The notes below the pieces were generated by a model. That model ran no database searches, was not told the DNA's origin, and worked only from the letters and a program-made list of their open reading frames with translations. Both the position numbers and the translations under genes were made by a program. A DNA stretch of 24,403 nt from VAZQ01 sp035293945 (lineage in GTDB: Bacteria; Pseudomonadota; Alphaproteobacteria; Rhizobiales; Xanthobacteraceae). Below, one piece after another: positions 14,655-23,067 of the stretch. The stretch is from NCBI GenBank assembly GCA_035293945.1, contig DATGLV010000021.1:1-24403 (forward strand). Reading direction: 5' to 3'. Numbering within the stretch: the stretch's first letter is position 1; each line of letters opens with the position of its first letter.

Positions 14655-16333
14655 TACCCGCTGCTGACCTTGGCCCAGGTATCGCGCAGGCCGACGGTGC
14701 GGTTGAAGACCAGCGCGCCGGGTGCGGAATCCGGATCGCGCACAAAGTAGCCCTGCCGCTCGAACTGCACCGGCTCCGCGGCATTGCCAGCGGCGAGTGC
14801 CGGCTCGAGGCGGCAGCCGGTCAGTATCTCGAGCGAGCTCGGATTGAGGTCCGCTGCGAAATTGCCGGCATTGGGCTCGGCGCTCTTGAAGAGCTGATTA
14901 TAGAGGCGCACTTCCGCGGCGACAGATTCGGTTGCCGAAACCCAGTGCAGCGTCGCCTGTACCTTGCGCCCATCCGGCGCGTTGCCGCCCCGCGTCGCTG
15001 GATCATAGGTGCAGCGCAGCTCGGTGACCTCGCCGTCGGCATTTTTCACCACCTCGCGACAGGTGATGAAATAGGCGTAGCGCAGCCTCACCTCGCGCCC
15101 GGGAGAAAGGCGGAAAAACTTCTTGGGTGGCGTTTCCATGAAGTCCTCGCGCTCCACATAGAGCTCGCGGGTGAAGCGGATCGGCCTCGTTCCGGCGGAA
15201 GCGTCATCGGGATGATTGACGGCTTCGAGCATCTCACCCGGACCTTCGGGGTAGTTCTCGATCACGACCTTCAGGGGGTTCAGCACCGCCATCCGCCGCA
15301 ATGCGGTACGGTTCAGCACCTCGCGCACCGAATGCTCGAACATGCCGACGTCGACCATGCTGTTGGCCTTGGCAACGCCGATCCGCTTGACGAAGTCGCG
15401 GATCGCAGCGGGCGGCACACCGCGGCGGCGCAGCCCCGCGAGCGTCGGCATGCGCGGGTCATCCCAGCCGCTGACATGTCGTTCACGCACCAAGCCCGTC
15501 AGCACGCGCTTGGACAGAACCGTATAGGCGAGATTGAGCCGTGCGAATTCGTACTGCCGCGGCCGCGACGGCACCGGCAGATGTTCCAGGAACCAGTCAT
15601 AGAGCGGCCGATGATCCTCGAATTCAAGCGTGCAAAGCGAATGCGTGATGCGCTCGATGGCGTCCGACTGGCCGTGCGCGAAGTCATAGCTCGGATAGAT
15701 CGACCATGCGGTGCCGGTGCGCGGATGGCTCGCATGCAGGATGCGGTACAGCACGGGATCGCGCAGGTTGATGTTGCCGGAGGCCATGTCGATCTTGGCG
15801 CGCAGCACCCTCGTCCCGTCGGGGAATTCGCCGGCGCGCATGCGGCGGAAGAGATCGAGGTTTTCCTCGACCGTGCGGTTGCGAAACGGGCTGTTCTGTC
15901 CGGGCTCGGTCAGGGTGCCGCGGCGGGCGCGGATCTCCTCCTGGGACTGGTCATCCACATAGGCCAGGCCGTTGTGGATCAGGTGCTCGGCCCAGGCATA
16001 GAGCTGCTCGAAATAGTCCGAAGCGTGGTAGAGGTGATCGCCCCAATCGAAGCCAAGCCAACGCACGTCGCGCTTGATGGCGTCGATATATTCCTGCTCC
16101 TCCTTGGTCGGGTTGGTATCGTCGAAGCGCAGGTGGCAGCGGCCGCCGAACTCCTGCGCCACGCCGAAATTGAGGCAGATCGACTTGGCGTGGCCGATGT
16201 GCAGATAGCCGTTGGGCTCCGGCGGAAAGCGGGTAACCACCCCGGTGTGGCGCCTCGAATCGAGGTCCGACTGGATGATGTCGCGGATGAAATCGCGGCC
16301 TGCTTCCGCCATCAGAGTTGCGCCCGCCGTCAT
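14654..16333 (-). CDS. glnS: Glutamine--tRNA ligase
   Basis: This class I synthetase charges tRNA-Gln with glutamine. From the ATG at 16333 it has 559 residues, close to the E. coli enzyme, and lacks an added YqeY-like domain. The ATP-binding motifs are P-P-E-P-N-G-Y-L-H-I-G-H (HIGH at 45-48) and V-L-S-K-R near residue 271, the KMSKS equivalent. The L-R-F-D-D-T-N-P segment and W-S-I-Y-P-S-Y-D-F-A-H fit GlnRS rather than GluRS. A TTG at 16342 and an ATG at 16312 are other possible starts. Many alphaproteobacteria lack GlnRS and make Gln-tRNA by transamidation, so its presence next to gltX is informative. In the related genomes I recall, comEC sits between lexA and gltX; here glnS occupies that place. 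Confidence 0.95.
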   Translation of the reverse strand: MTAGATLMAEAGRDFIRDIIQSDLDSRRHTGVVTRFPPEPNGYLHIGHAKSICLNFGVAQEFGGRCHLRFDDTNPTKEEQEYIDAIKRDVRWLGFDWGDHLYHASDYFEQLYAWAEHLIHNGLAYVDDQSQEEIRARRGTLTEPGQNSPFRNRTVEENLDLFRRMRAGEFPDGTRVLRAKIDMASGNINLRDPVLYRILHASHPRTGTAWSIYPSYDFAHGQSDAIERITHSLCTLEFEDHRPLYDWFLEHLPVPSRPRQYEFARLNLAYTVLSKRVLTGLVRERHVSGWDDPRMPTLAGLRRRGVPPAAIRDFVKRIGVAKANSMVDVGMFEHSVREVLNRTALRRMAVLNPLKVVIENYPEGPGEMLEAVNHPDDASAGTRPIRFTRELYVEREDFMETPPKKFFRLSPGREVRLRYAYFITCREVVKNADGEVTELRCTYDPATRGGNAPDGRKVQATLHWVSATESVAAEVRLYNQLFKSAEPNAGNFAADLNPSSLEILTGCRLEPALAAGNAAEPVQFERQGYFVRDPDSAPGALVFNRTVGLRDTWAKVSSG

Positions 16334-16487
16334 GCTTTCCAAGTCCCTCGGTTCTCAGCTGCGCCGTCTTAGACCCATCCGCATGTAGGCGCCAAGACGG
16401 CTCTCCGCCACAAACCTTCCAGCCCTTCAGTCGCGGCTGCGCATGAATAGGGGTGACACGCGTTCCCGGTATGGTACACGGCACGCA

Positions 16488-16525
16488 GTTCCGGTTGTGC
16501 CCCAGTCCGGGGCAGCACCCGGAAC
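16488..16525. repeat. Strong imperfect hairpin between glnS and gltX
   Basis: GTTCCGG (16488-16494) pairs with CCGGAAC (16519-16525). After one T-C mismatch, T-G pairs with C-A. After one bulged G (16515), T-G-C-C-C-C (16498-16503) pairs with G-G-G-G-C-A, closing a 5-nt loop (16504-16508). That is about 15 base pairs in 38 nt, 69 nt before the gltX ATG. It lacks a T-tract. It may be a dispersed palindrome, a leftover terminator of a displaced gene, or a leader structure of gltX. The rest of this divergent gap has only a weak gltX promoter candidate (TTGGCA at 16528-16533, TTATTG at 16552-16557, 18-nt spacer). Confidence 0.6.
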
Positions 16526-16594
16526 CCTTGGCAGCGGACACGTCGACGACGTTATTGAGAGCAGCCGAATAGAGGACGACCGAACGAGTGCGAG

Positions 16595-18019
16595 ATGAGT
16601 GAGACCGTCGTCACCCGATTTGCGCCCTCGCCCACCGGGTTCCTCCATATCGGCGGCGGCCGCACGGCGCTGTTCAACTGGCTTTATGCGCGCGGTCGCG
16701 GCGGCAAGATGCTGTTGCGGATCGAGGATACCGATCGTGAACGCTCGACCCAGGCCGCGATCGACGCGATCTTGGACGGTCTCACCTGGCTCGGCATCAC
16801 CTGGGACGGCGAGGTGATCTATCAGTCGACGCGCGCGGCGCGCCACCGCGAGGCGGCCGAGCAGCTCTTGGCCGCGGGCAGAGCCTATCCCTGCTATTGC
16901 ACGCCCGAGGAGCTCGAGGAGATGCGCGCGGCCGCGCGCCGGGAGGGGCGTTCGGTGCGCTACGACGGGCGCTGCCGGTACCGCGATCCGGCGAGCGTGC
17001 CGGCCGGGGCGAAGCCGGCGATCCGTCTCAAGGCCCCGACTGACGGCGAGACGGTGATCGAAGATCAGGTCCAGGGCCGGGTGGTCTGGCAGAATCAGGA
17101 TCTTGACGATCTCGTCCTGCTGCGCTCCGACGGCACCCCGACCTACATGCTCGCGGTCGTGGTCGACGATCACGACATGGGGGTGACCCACATCGTTCGC
17201 GGCGACGACCATCTCACCAACGCGGCGCGGCAGAAGCACATCTATGATGCGCTCGGCTGGCGCGTGCCGGTGATGGCGCATATTCCGCTCATTCACGGGC
17301 CCGATGGCTCAAAGCTCTCCAAGCGCCACGGCGCGCTCGGCGTCGATGCTTACCGTGCGCTCGGCTATCTGCCGGCGGCGCTGCGCAATTATCTCGTGCG
17401 GCTCGGCTGGAGCCATGGCGACCAGGAGATATTCTCGACAGAGGAAATGATCGCCGCCTTCGACCTGCCGCAGATCGGGCGCTCGCCGGCGCGCTTCGAT
17501 TTCGCCAAGCTCGAAAGCATCAACGGCCACTATATGCGTGCGACCCCTGACGCCGATCTGCTCGCGGCGCTGGAAGCGGTGCTGCCGCATATCGCTCATG
17601 GTCCGGAAATCGCCGCCAAGCTCACCCCGGAGCTGCGTGCCAGGCTGCTGGCCGCCATGCCGGGTCTCAAGGAGCGGGCCAAGACCTTGATTGAGCTTCT
17701 CGACGGCGCGGGGTTCCTGGTGAGTGCCCGGCCCATCGCGATCGAAAATAAGGCGGCCGCCTTGCTGACCCCCGAGGCGCGGATGCTGTTAAGCGAAATA
17801 GCCGCCGACCTTGAAGGGATCGATCCCTGGACCGCCGAGCGGGCGGAGCAGGCGCTGCGAAGCTTCAGCGAGCGCAAGGGGACCAAGCTGGGCAGCGTGG
17901 CGCAGCCGTTGCGGGCGGCGCTGACCGGGCGCACCACCTCTCCGGGCATCTTCGACGTGCTGGCGGTCTTGGGAAAGTCCGAAAGCCTGGCGCGCTTGCG
18001 CGACCAGTTTACGCCTTGA
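16595..18019 (+). CDS. gltX: Glutamate--tRNA ligase
   Basis: This class I synthetase charges tRNA-Glu. The 474-residue length is normal. The opening V-T-R-F-A-P-S-P-T-G-F-L-H-I-G-G-G-R-T-A carries the HIGH-equivalent motif at about 18-21, R-I-E-D-T-D-R-E-R-S follows, and the KMSKS equivalent K-L-S-K-R lies at 240-244. C-Y-C-T-P-E-E-L-E-E-M-R is the usual segment after the first half of the catalytic domain. The C-terminal anticodon-binding domain is complete. Because a glnS gene is adjacent, this enzyme may be the discriminating type that charges only tRNA-Glu, but sequence alone does not settle that. GAGTGCGAG precedes the ATG. It is followed by a 301-nt gap and then gltA. Confidence 0.97.
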   Translation: MSETVVTRFAPSPTGFLHIGGGRTALFNWLYARGRGGKMLLRIEDTDRERSTQAAIDAILDGLTWLGITWDGEVIYQSTRAARHREAAEQLLAAGRAYPCYCTPEELEEMRAAARREGRSVRYDGRCRYRDPASVPAGAKPAIRLKAPTDGETVIEDQVQGRVVWQNQDLDDLVLLRSDGTPTYMLAVVVDDHDMGVTHIVRGDDHLTNAARQKHIYDALGWRVPVMAHIPLIHGPDGSKLSKRHGALGVDAYRALGYLPAALRNYLVRLGWSHGDQEIFSTEEMIAAFDLPQIGRSPARFDFAKLESINGHYMRATPDADLLAALEAVLPHIAHGPEIAAKLTPELRARLLAAMPGLKERAKTLIELLDGAGFLVSARPIAIENKAAALLTPEARMLLSEIAADLEGIDPWTAERAEQALRSFSERKGTKLGSVAQPLRAALTGRTTSPGIFDVLAVLGKSESLARLRDQFTP

Positions 18020-18320
18020 CCTTCGTGCGGCCCCGCGCATCTCCCTGAACAGTTTCCGAAAAAGCTCGCCCTTGCGAAAGCGATGGCGGGGCACCGATAT
18101 TCCGAAGCGAGGAAAGATATGCGAACGCCCGGCGTTCATTCGTGAGCCCCGCCTGCGATCGGGCAGCCATTCGGGCGCTGATCTTGCGGTGCACACTTGA
18201 ATGGGCTACGCAACGGAGTCGGGCCGTAATGGCGGGCTTGCCGGACCTCCCGCGGAGCTGGCCGCATGTGCGAAGCGGTTCTGCGATGCGGTTCGACAGA
18301 CGTAATCCGAGGATATAGTC
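18020..18320. other. Intergenic region between gltX and gltA
   Basis: This 301-nt gap holds a candidate gltA promoter and a small hairpin, GAACGC (18123-18128) with GCGTTC (18132-18137) around a 3-nt loop. No supportable gene, tRNA or long repeat is visible. The hairpin may lie in the gltX 3' end but lacks a T-run. Confidence 0.55.
18184..18212 (+). promoter_or_regulatory. Candidate gltA promoter
   Basis: TTGCGG (18184-18189) and TACGCA (18207-18212) are 17 nt apart, leaving a leader of about 100 nt before the gltA ATG. The -35 is identical to those proposed for ppiD and lexA. Confidence 0.35.
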
Positions 18321-19631
18321 ATGGACGCGAAGACCGGCTCGAACACCAAGAGCGCAACGCTCAAAGTCGGAGACAAGGATTACACCTTCAAGCTTTACGA
18401 CGGGACCATCGGCCCGTCGGTCATGGATATCGGTAAGCTTTATTCCCAGGCCGGCATATTCACCTACGATCCCGGATACACCTCGACTGGAAGCTGCGAG
18501 TCCAAGATCACCTATATCGACGGCGACGAAGGCGTCCTGCTCTATCGCGGCTATCCGATTGAGCAGCTGGCTGAGCACGGAGATTTCCTCGAGACCTGCT
18601 ATCTGCTGCTCTATGGCGAGCTGCCGACTCCGGCGCAAAAGGTCGATTTCGATAACCGCGTGACCCATCACACGATGGTGCACGAGCAGATGAGCCGGTT
18701 CTTCCAGGGCTTCCGCCGCGACGCACACCCGATGGCGGTGATGACCGGCTGCGTCGGCGCGCTCTCGGCCTTCTATCACGACTCGACCGACATTTCTGAT
18801 CCGCACCAGCGGATGGTGGCCTCGCTGCGCATGATCGCCAAGATGCCGACGCTCGCCGCCATGGCCTACAAATATTCGGTAGGCCAGCCGTTCATCTATC
18901 CGAAAAACGAGCTCGACTATGCCTCGAACTTCCTGCGCATGTGCTACGCGGTGCCGTGCGAGGAGTACAAGATCAACGGCGTGCTGGCGCGAGCAATGGA
19001 CCGCATCTTCATTCTGCACGCCGATCACGAGCAGAATGCGTCGACCTCGACGGTGCGGCTTGCCGGCTCCTCGGGCGCCAACCCGTTCGCCTGCATCGCG
19101 GCGGGCTGCGCTTGCTTGTGGGGCCCTGCCCATGGGGGCGCCAACGAGGCCGCGCTGAACATGCTGCGCGAGATCGGCACTCCGGAGCGCATCCCCGAAT
19201 ACGTGCGGCGGGCCAAGGACAAGAATGACTCCTTCCGCCTGATGGGCTTCGGCCACCGCGTCTACAAGAACTACGATCCGCGCGCCAAGATCATGCAGAA
19301 GACCTGTCACGAGGTCTTGGCCGAGCTTGGGATCAAGGACGATCCGCTGCTGGACGTGGCGATCGAGCTCGAGCGCATCGCCTTGCATGACGAATATTTC
19401 ATCGAGAAGAAGCTCTATCCGAATATCGACTTCTATTCGGGCATTACGCTCAAGGCCATGGGCTTCCCCACCACCATGTTCACGGTGCTGTTCGCGGTCG
19501 CCCGCACTGTCGGCTGGATCGCGCAGTGGAAGGAGATGATCGAGGATCCGGATCAGAAGATCGGCCGGCCGCGCCAGCTCTACACCGGCGCGACGCGGCG
19601 CGACTACGTTCCGATCTCGCGGAGGAAGTAG
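18321..19631 (+). CDS. gltA: Citrate synthase (type II)
   Basis: The enzyme condenses acetyl-CoA and oxaloacetate to citrate at the entry of the TCA cycle. The 436-residue length and N-terminal beta domain (L-K-V-G-D-K-D-Y-T-F-K-L) fit the hexameric, NADH-sensitive type of Gram-negative bacteria. The catalytic residues align with E. coli: H271 in G-P-A-H-G-G-A-N, H312 in G-F-G-H-R-V-Y-K and D370 in N-I-D-F-Y-S-G. A GAGGA site precedes the ATG. It is convergent with lpxB, with only 9 nt between the stop codons. Confidence 0.98.
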   Translation: MDAKTGSNTKSATLKVGDKDYTFKLYDGTIGPSVMDIGKLYSQAGIFTYDPGYTSTGSCESKITYIDGDEGVLLYRGYPIEQLAEHGDFLETCYLLLYGELPTPAQKVDFDNRVTHHTMVHEQMSRFFQGFRRDAHPMAVMTGCVGALSAFYHDSTDISDPHQRMVASLRMIAKMPTLAAMAYKYSVGQPFIYPKNELDYASNFLRMCYAVPCEEYKINGVLARAMDRIFILHADHEQNASTSTVRLAGSSGANPFACIAAGCACLWGPAHGGANEAALNMLREIGTPERIPEYVRRAKDKNDSFRLMGFGHRVYKNYDPRAKIMQKTCHEVLAELGIKDDPLLDVAIELERIALHDEYFIEKKLYPNIDFYSGITLKAMGFPTTMFTVLFAVARTVGWIAQWKEMIEDPDQKIGRPRQLYTGATRRDYVPISRRK

Positions 19632-19640
19632 GGCGACGGC

Positions 19641-20867
19641 TCAGCCTCGGGCTGCCGAGGCGAGCGCGAGCACGATTTCGGCCGCGCGCGCGCTGGGTGC
19701 TTGGGTCTTTCCGCCGTCCACATGGTTGTTCTCCAAGCGCATTATCGTATCGAGGCGCGAGAAGGCCTCGATCTGAGCTCGTCGCGCGGGGCTGTCGGTC
19801 AGTAGCGGCGTCATGGCGCGGGTGAGGTTTTCCGCCGTGCAGTCGCGCTGAAGGAATTCGGGCACCGCGTTCTCGCCCAGGATCAGGTTCGGAAGAATGG
19901 CGGACGGCACCGTGATGGCGAGCCGCGCGACGATCTCCTCGAGCAGCGAAACCCGATAGGCCGTGACCATCGGCACACCGGCGAGCGCGAGCTCGAGCGT
20001 AACGGTGCCGGACTTGGCGAGAGCTGCGCGGGCGGCGCGGAAGGCCGCGTATTTCTCCGTGGCGTCTATGACGATGCGCGGCTTGAGCGGCCAGTCAGCA
20101 ACGCCTGCTGCAACCCGCTCGGCCAGATGCGGGAGCGTCGGCAGCACGATTTCGGATGGAGTGCCCGCGCCTGCTAGGAGTCCCAGGGCCTTGCCGAAAG
20201 TGGCGAGCAGGCGGCGAATTTCGCCTTTTCGACTGCCCGGCAGGACCAGCACCACCGGCGGGTCGGAAAGCCGCCGCTCTGCCTCCTCGACATTGGGTCG
20301 CAGCCGCGAGACCTGCTCCAAGAGCGGATGCCCCACATAGGTGCAGGGCGGGCCGCCTAGGCGCCGATGTGCTTCCGGCTCGAAAGGCAGCAACGCCAGA
20401 ACATGATCCACATAGGCGCGCATCGCCCGCGCACGGCCCGGACGCCACGCCCAGACCGAGGGCGACACGTAGTCGATGATCGGGATCGAGGGCGCCGCGG
20501 CACGTACACGCCGAGCCACCCGATGGCTGAAATCCGGACTGTCGATGATGACGAGCGCATGGGGCTTTGCTTCAACCACCAAGCTGGCCGTTTCGCGGAT
20601 GCGCCGGAGAATGCGGGGCAACTGCTGCGGGATCGCCGCAAAGCCGATGATCGCGAGCTCGTCGATGGGAAACGGGCTCGCCAGGCCTTCAGCTGCCATC
20701 TCGCGCCCGCCGACACCGGCAAAGCGCACCATTCCGGCTGTACGCTGCTTGAGCATCCGCATCAGCGCGGCGCCCAGCTGATCGCCAGATTCCTCGGCGG
20801 CGACCAGCGCGACATGCAGGCGACCCACAGGTGGCGGCAGCAGTGGCGAGGTGGGAGGCTCGGCCAT
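19641..20867 (-). CDS. lpxB: Lipid-A-disaccharide synthase
   Basis: LpxB (glycosyltransferase family 19) joins UDP-2,3-diacylglucosamine and lipid X to make the tetra-acylated lipid A disaccharide at the inner face of the cytoplasmic membrane. The 408-residue length is slightly above the usual 380-395 because of a short Pro-rich N-terminus. The family opening A-L-V-A-A-E-E-S-G-D-Q-L-G-A corresponds to the A-G-E-x-S-G-D motif. G-V-G-G-x-x-M, D-Y-V-S-P-S-V-W-A-W, L-P-F-E and V-G-H-P-L follow in order, and L-P-G-S-R-K-G-E-I is the sugar-nucleotide part. It starts 8 nt after lpxI, with a GGGGAGG site inside the end of lpxI. It is the last gene of the lipid A operon. Confidence 0.96.
   Translation of the reverse strand: MAEPPTSPLLPPPVGRLHVALVAAEESGDQLGAALMRMLKQRTAGMVRFAGVGGREMAAEGLASPFPIDELAIIGFAAIPQQLPRILRRIRETASLVVEAKPHALVIIDSPDFSHRVARRVRAAAPSIPIIDYVSPSVWAWRPGRARAMRAYVDHVLALLPFEPEAHRRLGGPPCTYVGHPLLEQVSRLRPNVEEAERRLSDPPVVLVLPGSRKGEIRRLLATFGKALGLLAGAGTPSEIVLPTLPHLAERVAAGVADWPLKPRIVIDATEKYAAFRAARAALAKSGTVTLELALAGVPMVTAYRVSLLEEIVARLAITVPSAILPNLILGENAVPEFLQRDCTAENLTRAMTPLLTDSPARRAQIEAFSRLDTIMRLENNHVDGGKTQAPSARAAEIVLALASAARG
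19644..19661. terminator. Compact hairpin at the gltA/lpxB convergent junction
   Basis: GCCTCGG (19644-19650) and CCGAGGC (19655-19661) form a perfect 7-bp stem with a GCTG loop, 13 nt after the gltA stop and inside the last codons of lpxB. It lacks a T-tract. It may limit read-through from gltA or act as part of a bidirectional end; this is inferred from position. Confidence 0.35.
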
Positions 20868-20875
20868 CGCTTGGC

Positions 20876-21751
20876 TCAGCCTCCCCGCACCCCGACGACG
20901 AACATCCGCTCGCGCTCTGCGGCCTGCCGTACCAGCTCGGCCTCCGCCACGATCGTTTCTCCCGCGAGAACGGCGATGCCCGAGAGCCCGGCGCGCGCCG
21001 CGCCGGCGATGGTCTGCGGCCCGATGGTAGGCATATCCATTCGTCGATCCTGGCCCGGTTTCGGTGCCTTGACGAGCACGCCGCCCGGAGAGCGGATTCG
21101 GCCCTTGCGGCGCAGACTAGCCACTTGGGCCAGCATCTCGTCGGTCCCGTCTGCGGCCTCCACGGCGAGGACGTGCTGCTCGGCGACAATCACGGCCTGA
21201 CCAACGTCGAATTGGCCAATCGAACGCAGCAAAGCCAAGCCGAGCGCGATATCGATGCGGTTGGCAGCGTCCGGCTCCAGGCATCCAATAGCTCCCTCGG
21301 GCATCAAGATTTCAGGCGCCAATTCGTGGGCTCCAATCACCGTGAAGCCGCGCTGCTCGAAGAGCTTGGCGACTCCCGCCAAGAGATGGCCGTCGCCACC
21401 GCGAAACATTTCCGCGACCCGCGGCAACAGAGCCAGAGCTCCAAAGTCCACCCGCAGCTGGGCCAGTGTCGGTCGCACGACGCTGCCAATGAACACGAGG
21501 TCAGCGCACCCCTCCTGCCGGGCCAGTCGAGACAGCCGATTGATTTGGCCCAGGCCGATCCAATGATGCGGGTATCGCGCGACCCTGCCGGGACTGGCGC
21601 ATCCGCGCAGCGGGAACAACACGGCGCGGCGGTTGTCTCGGGTGACGGCATCTGCGACCGCAAACGGCAGGCTGCCGCCGCCACTGACAATGCCGATTGG
21701 CGATCGGCTGCGCGCGACGGATTGGCCGGTCTGATTGCCCGACCCGACCAT
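20876..21751 (-). CDS. lpxI: UDP-2,3-diacylglucosamine diphosphatase, LpxI type
   Basis: LpxI hydrolyses UDP-2,3-diacylglucosamine to lipid X plus UMP. It is the alphaproteobacterial replacement for LpxH. The protein has about 291 residues. The N-terminal I-G-I-V-S-G-G-G-S-L-P-F and the V-G-Q-A-V-I-V segment, M-D-M-P-T-I-G-P-Q-T-I and G-L-S-G-I-A-V-L-A-G parts are typical of the family formerly called DUF1009. I chose the ATG at 21751 because it overlaps the lpxA stop by one base (TGATG), the usual coupling in this operon; an in-frame TTG at 21781 would add 10 residues inside lpxA. Its position between lpxA and lpxB matches its step order. Confidence 0.94.
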   Translation of the reverse strand: MVGSGNQTGQSVARSRSPIGIVSGGGSLPFAVADAVTRDNRRAVLFPLRGCASPGRVARYPHHWIGLGQINRLSRLARQEGCADLVFIGSVVRPTLAQLRVDFGALALLPRVAEMFRGGDGHLLAGVAKLFEQRGFTVIGAHELAPEILMPEGAIGCLEPDAANRIDIALGLALLRSIGQFDVGQAVIVAEQHVLAVEAADGTDEMLAQVASLRRKGRIRSPGGVLVKAPKPGQDRRMDMPTIGPQTIAGAARAGLSGIAVLAGETIVAEAELVRQAAERERMFVVGVRGG

Positions 21752-22551
21752 CACGCCTCGGCCAAGCGCCCCGGCGCGCAAAGCGGCCGGTCGCGCTTGT
21801 CGCGGACAAAGGCGACAATTTCGGCGACGGCCGGATCGTGACCGAATTTCGCCTGGGTCGCATCCAGCCGGCGAGCCAGACTGCCCTCTCCGAAAAAAAG
21901 CGAGCGATAGGCGGAACGAACTGCACGGATCGACTCAGGCGAGAACTTTCGCCGCTTCATTCCGACGACATTGACGCCGCTGAGGCGCGCAAAGGACCCT
22001 GCGGCGAGTCCGAACGGAATGACATCGCCGCGCAAGCCGCTCGCCCCCCCGATCATTGCATGCGCGCCGATATGTGTGAACTGGTGCGCAGCCGTCAGAC
22101 CACCGATGAAAACGTGGTCGCCGACCACACAGTGGCCCCCGAGCGTGGCGCAATTGGCAAACACGACGTCATTACCAATGCGACAATCATGGGCCACATG
22201 GCTGTACGCCATGAAGAATCCGCGGTCGCCGACCTCGGTGATTCCACGACCATTCTCGGTGCCGATGCTCATCGTCACCCCCTCGCGAATGTCGCAGTCC
22301 GTTCCAATCACCAGACGGGTAGGCTCGCCGTGATAGCTCTTCGACTGCGGTATCGCGCCAAGCGAGGCGAACGGGTGGACGACCGTGCGGGCGCCGATCG
22401 CCGTGCGGCCTGCGACATGCACATGCGAGATCAGGCGGCAGCCGGCTCCAATCACGGCGTTCGGACCAATGACGCAATACGGTCCGATCGAGACATCATC
22501 CTCCACCATCGCTCCGCGTTCGATTCGGGCGGTGGGATCAATCAGCGCCAT
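21751..22551 (-). CDS. lpxA: UDP-N-acetylglucosamine O-acyltransferase
   Basis: LpxA transfers an R-3-hydroxyacyl chain from ACP to the 3-position of UDP-GlcNAc, the first step of lipid A synthesis. The 266-residue protein shows the left-handed beta-helix of hexapeptide repeats (I-G-P, V-I-G, A-I-G units) and a C-terminal helical part. The catalytic histidine is H121 in Y-S-H-V-A-H-D-C-R-I-G-N. The ribosome site GAGGG overlaps the fabZ stop, and the stop overlaps the lpxI start, so the three genes are tightly coupled. The acyl-chain ruler residue cannot be called with certainty by eye. Confidence 0.97.
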   Translation of the reverse strand: MALIDPTARIERGAMVEDDVSIGPYCVIGPNAVIGAGCRLISHVHVAGRTAIGARTVVHPFASLGAIPQSKSYHGEPTRLVIGTDCDIREGVTMSIGTENGRGITEVGDRGFFMAYSHVAHDCRIGNDVVFANCATLGGHCVVGDHVFIGGLTAAHQFTHIGAHAMIGGASGLRGDVIPFGLAAGSFARLSGVNVVGMKRRKFSPESIRAVRSAYRSLFFGEGSLARRLDATQAKFGHDPAVAEIVAFVRDKRDRPLCAPGRLAEA

Positions 22552-22560
22552 CTAAAGCCC

Positions 22561-23019
22561 TCACGTCAGCATGGCGCCGACCTCGGCTTCAGCGACCAGC
22601 TGGCCCGCCACCATTGCCCGGCCGCGATACCACCACATGTTCCTCTTCCGCGCCATTTTGTTCATGTGATATTCGATCGTATCTCCCGGCAGCACCGGCT
22701 TGCGGAATTTCGCACCGTCGATAGTGGTGAAGTAGAAGCCCTTCGGCGGGAATCCTTCAGCTGTTTGTTTCATAATGCAGATCGTTCCGGCGGTCTGTGC
22801 CATGCCCTCGATCAGCAGCACGCCCGGAAATATCGGGTTGCCGGGAAAATGCCCGAGAAACTGCGGCTCGTTGATGGTTACGTTCTTGATGCCCACGGCC
22901 GCGTCGTCCCCGCTGATGCTGACGATACGGTCGACCATCAAGAACGGATAGCGGTGCGGCAGCGCCTTCAAGATTGCGACGATATCGGCTGCCTCCAGCG
23001 TGGTTGCCGCCTCGCTCAT
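22561..23019 (-). CDS. fabZ: 3-hydroxyacyl-ACP dehydratase
   Basis: FabZ dehydrates 3-hydroxyacyl-ACP in fatty acid elongation and competes with LpxA and LpxD for the same hydroxyacyl-ACP pool, which explains its place in the operon. The 152-residue hot-dog-fold protein has the catalytic H57 in G-H-F-P-G-N-P-I-F-P-G and E71 in L-L-I-E-G-M-A-Q-T-A-G. P-H-R-Y-P-F-L-M-V-D near the N-terminus is typical. An AGGG site precedes the ATG. It lies 48 nt after lpxD and 9 nt before lpxA. Confidence 0.97.
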   Translation of the reverse strand: MSEAATTLEAADIVAILKALPHRYPFLMVDRIVSISGDDAAVGIKNVTINEPQFLGHFPGNPIFPGVLLIEGMAQTAGTICIMKQTAEGFPPKGFYFTTIDGAKFRKPVLPGDTIEYHMNKMARKRNMWWYRGRAMVAGQLVAEAEVGAMLT

Positions 23020-23067
23020 GTGTGTGCCCTTGCGCGGGCGAGTTGCTTGGTCCTCATACGACGATCC

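Noticed and set aside
18123..18137. GAAC-N7-GTTC before gltA as a possible LexA site
   Set aside because: The alphaproteobacterial box is a direct repeat (GAAC-N7-GAAC); here the half-sites are inverted and are better explained as a small hairpin.
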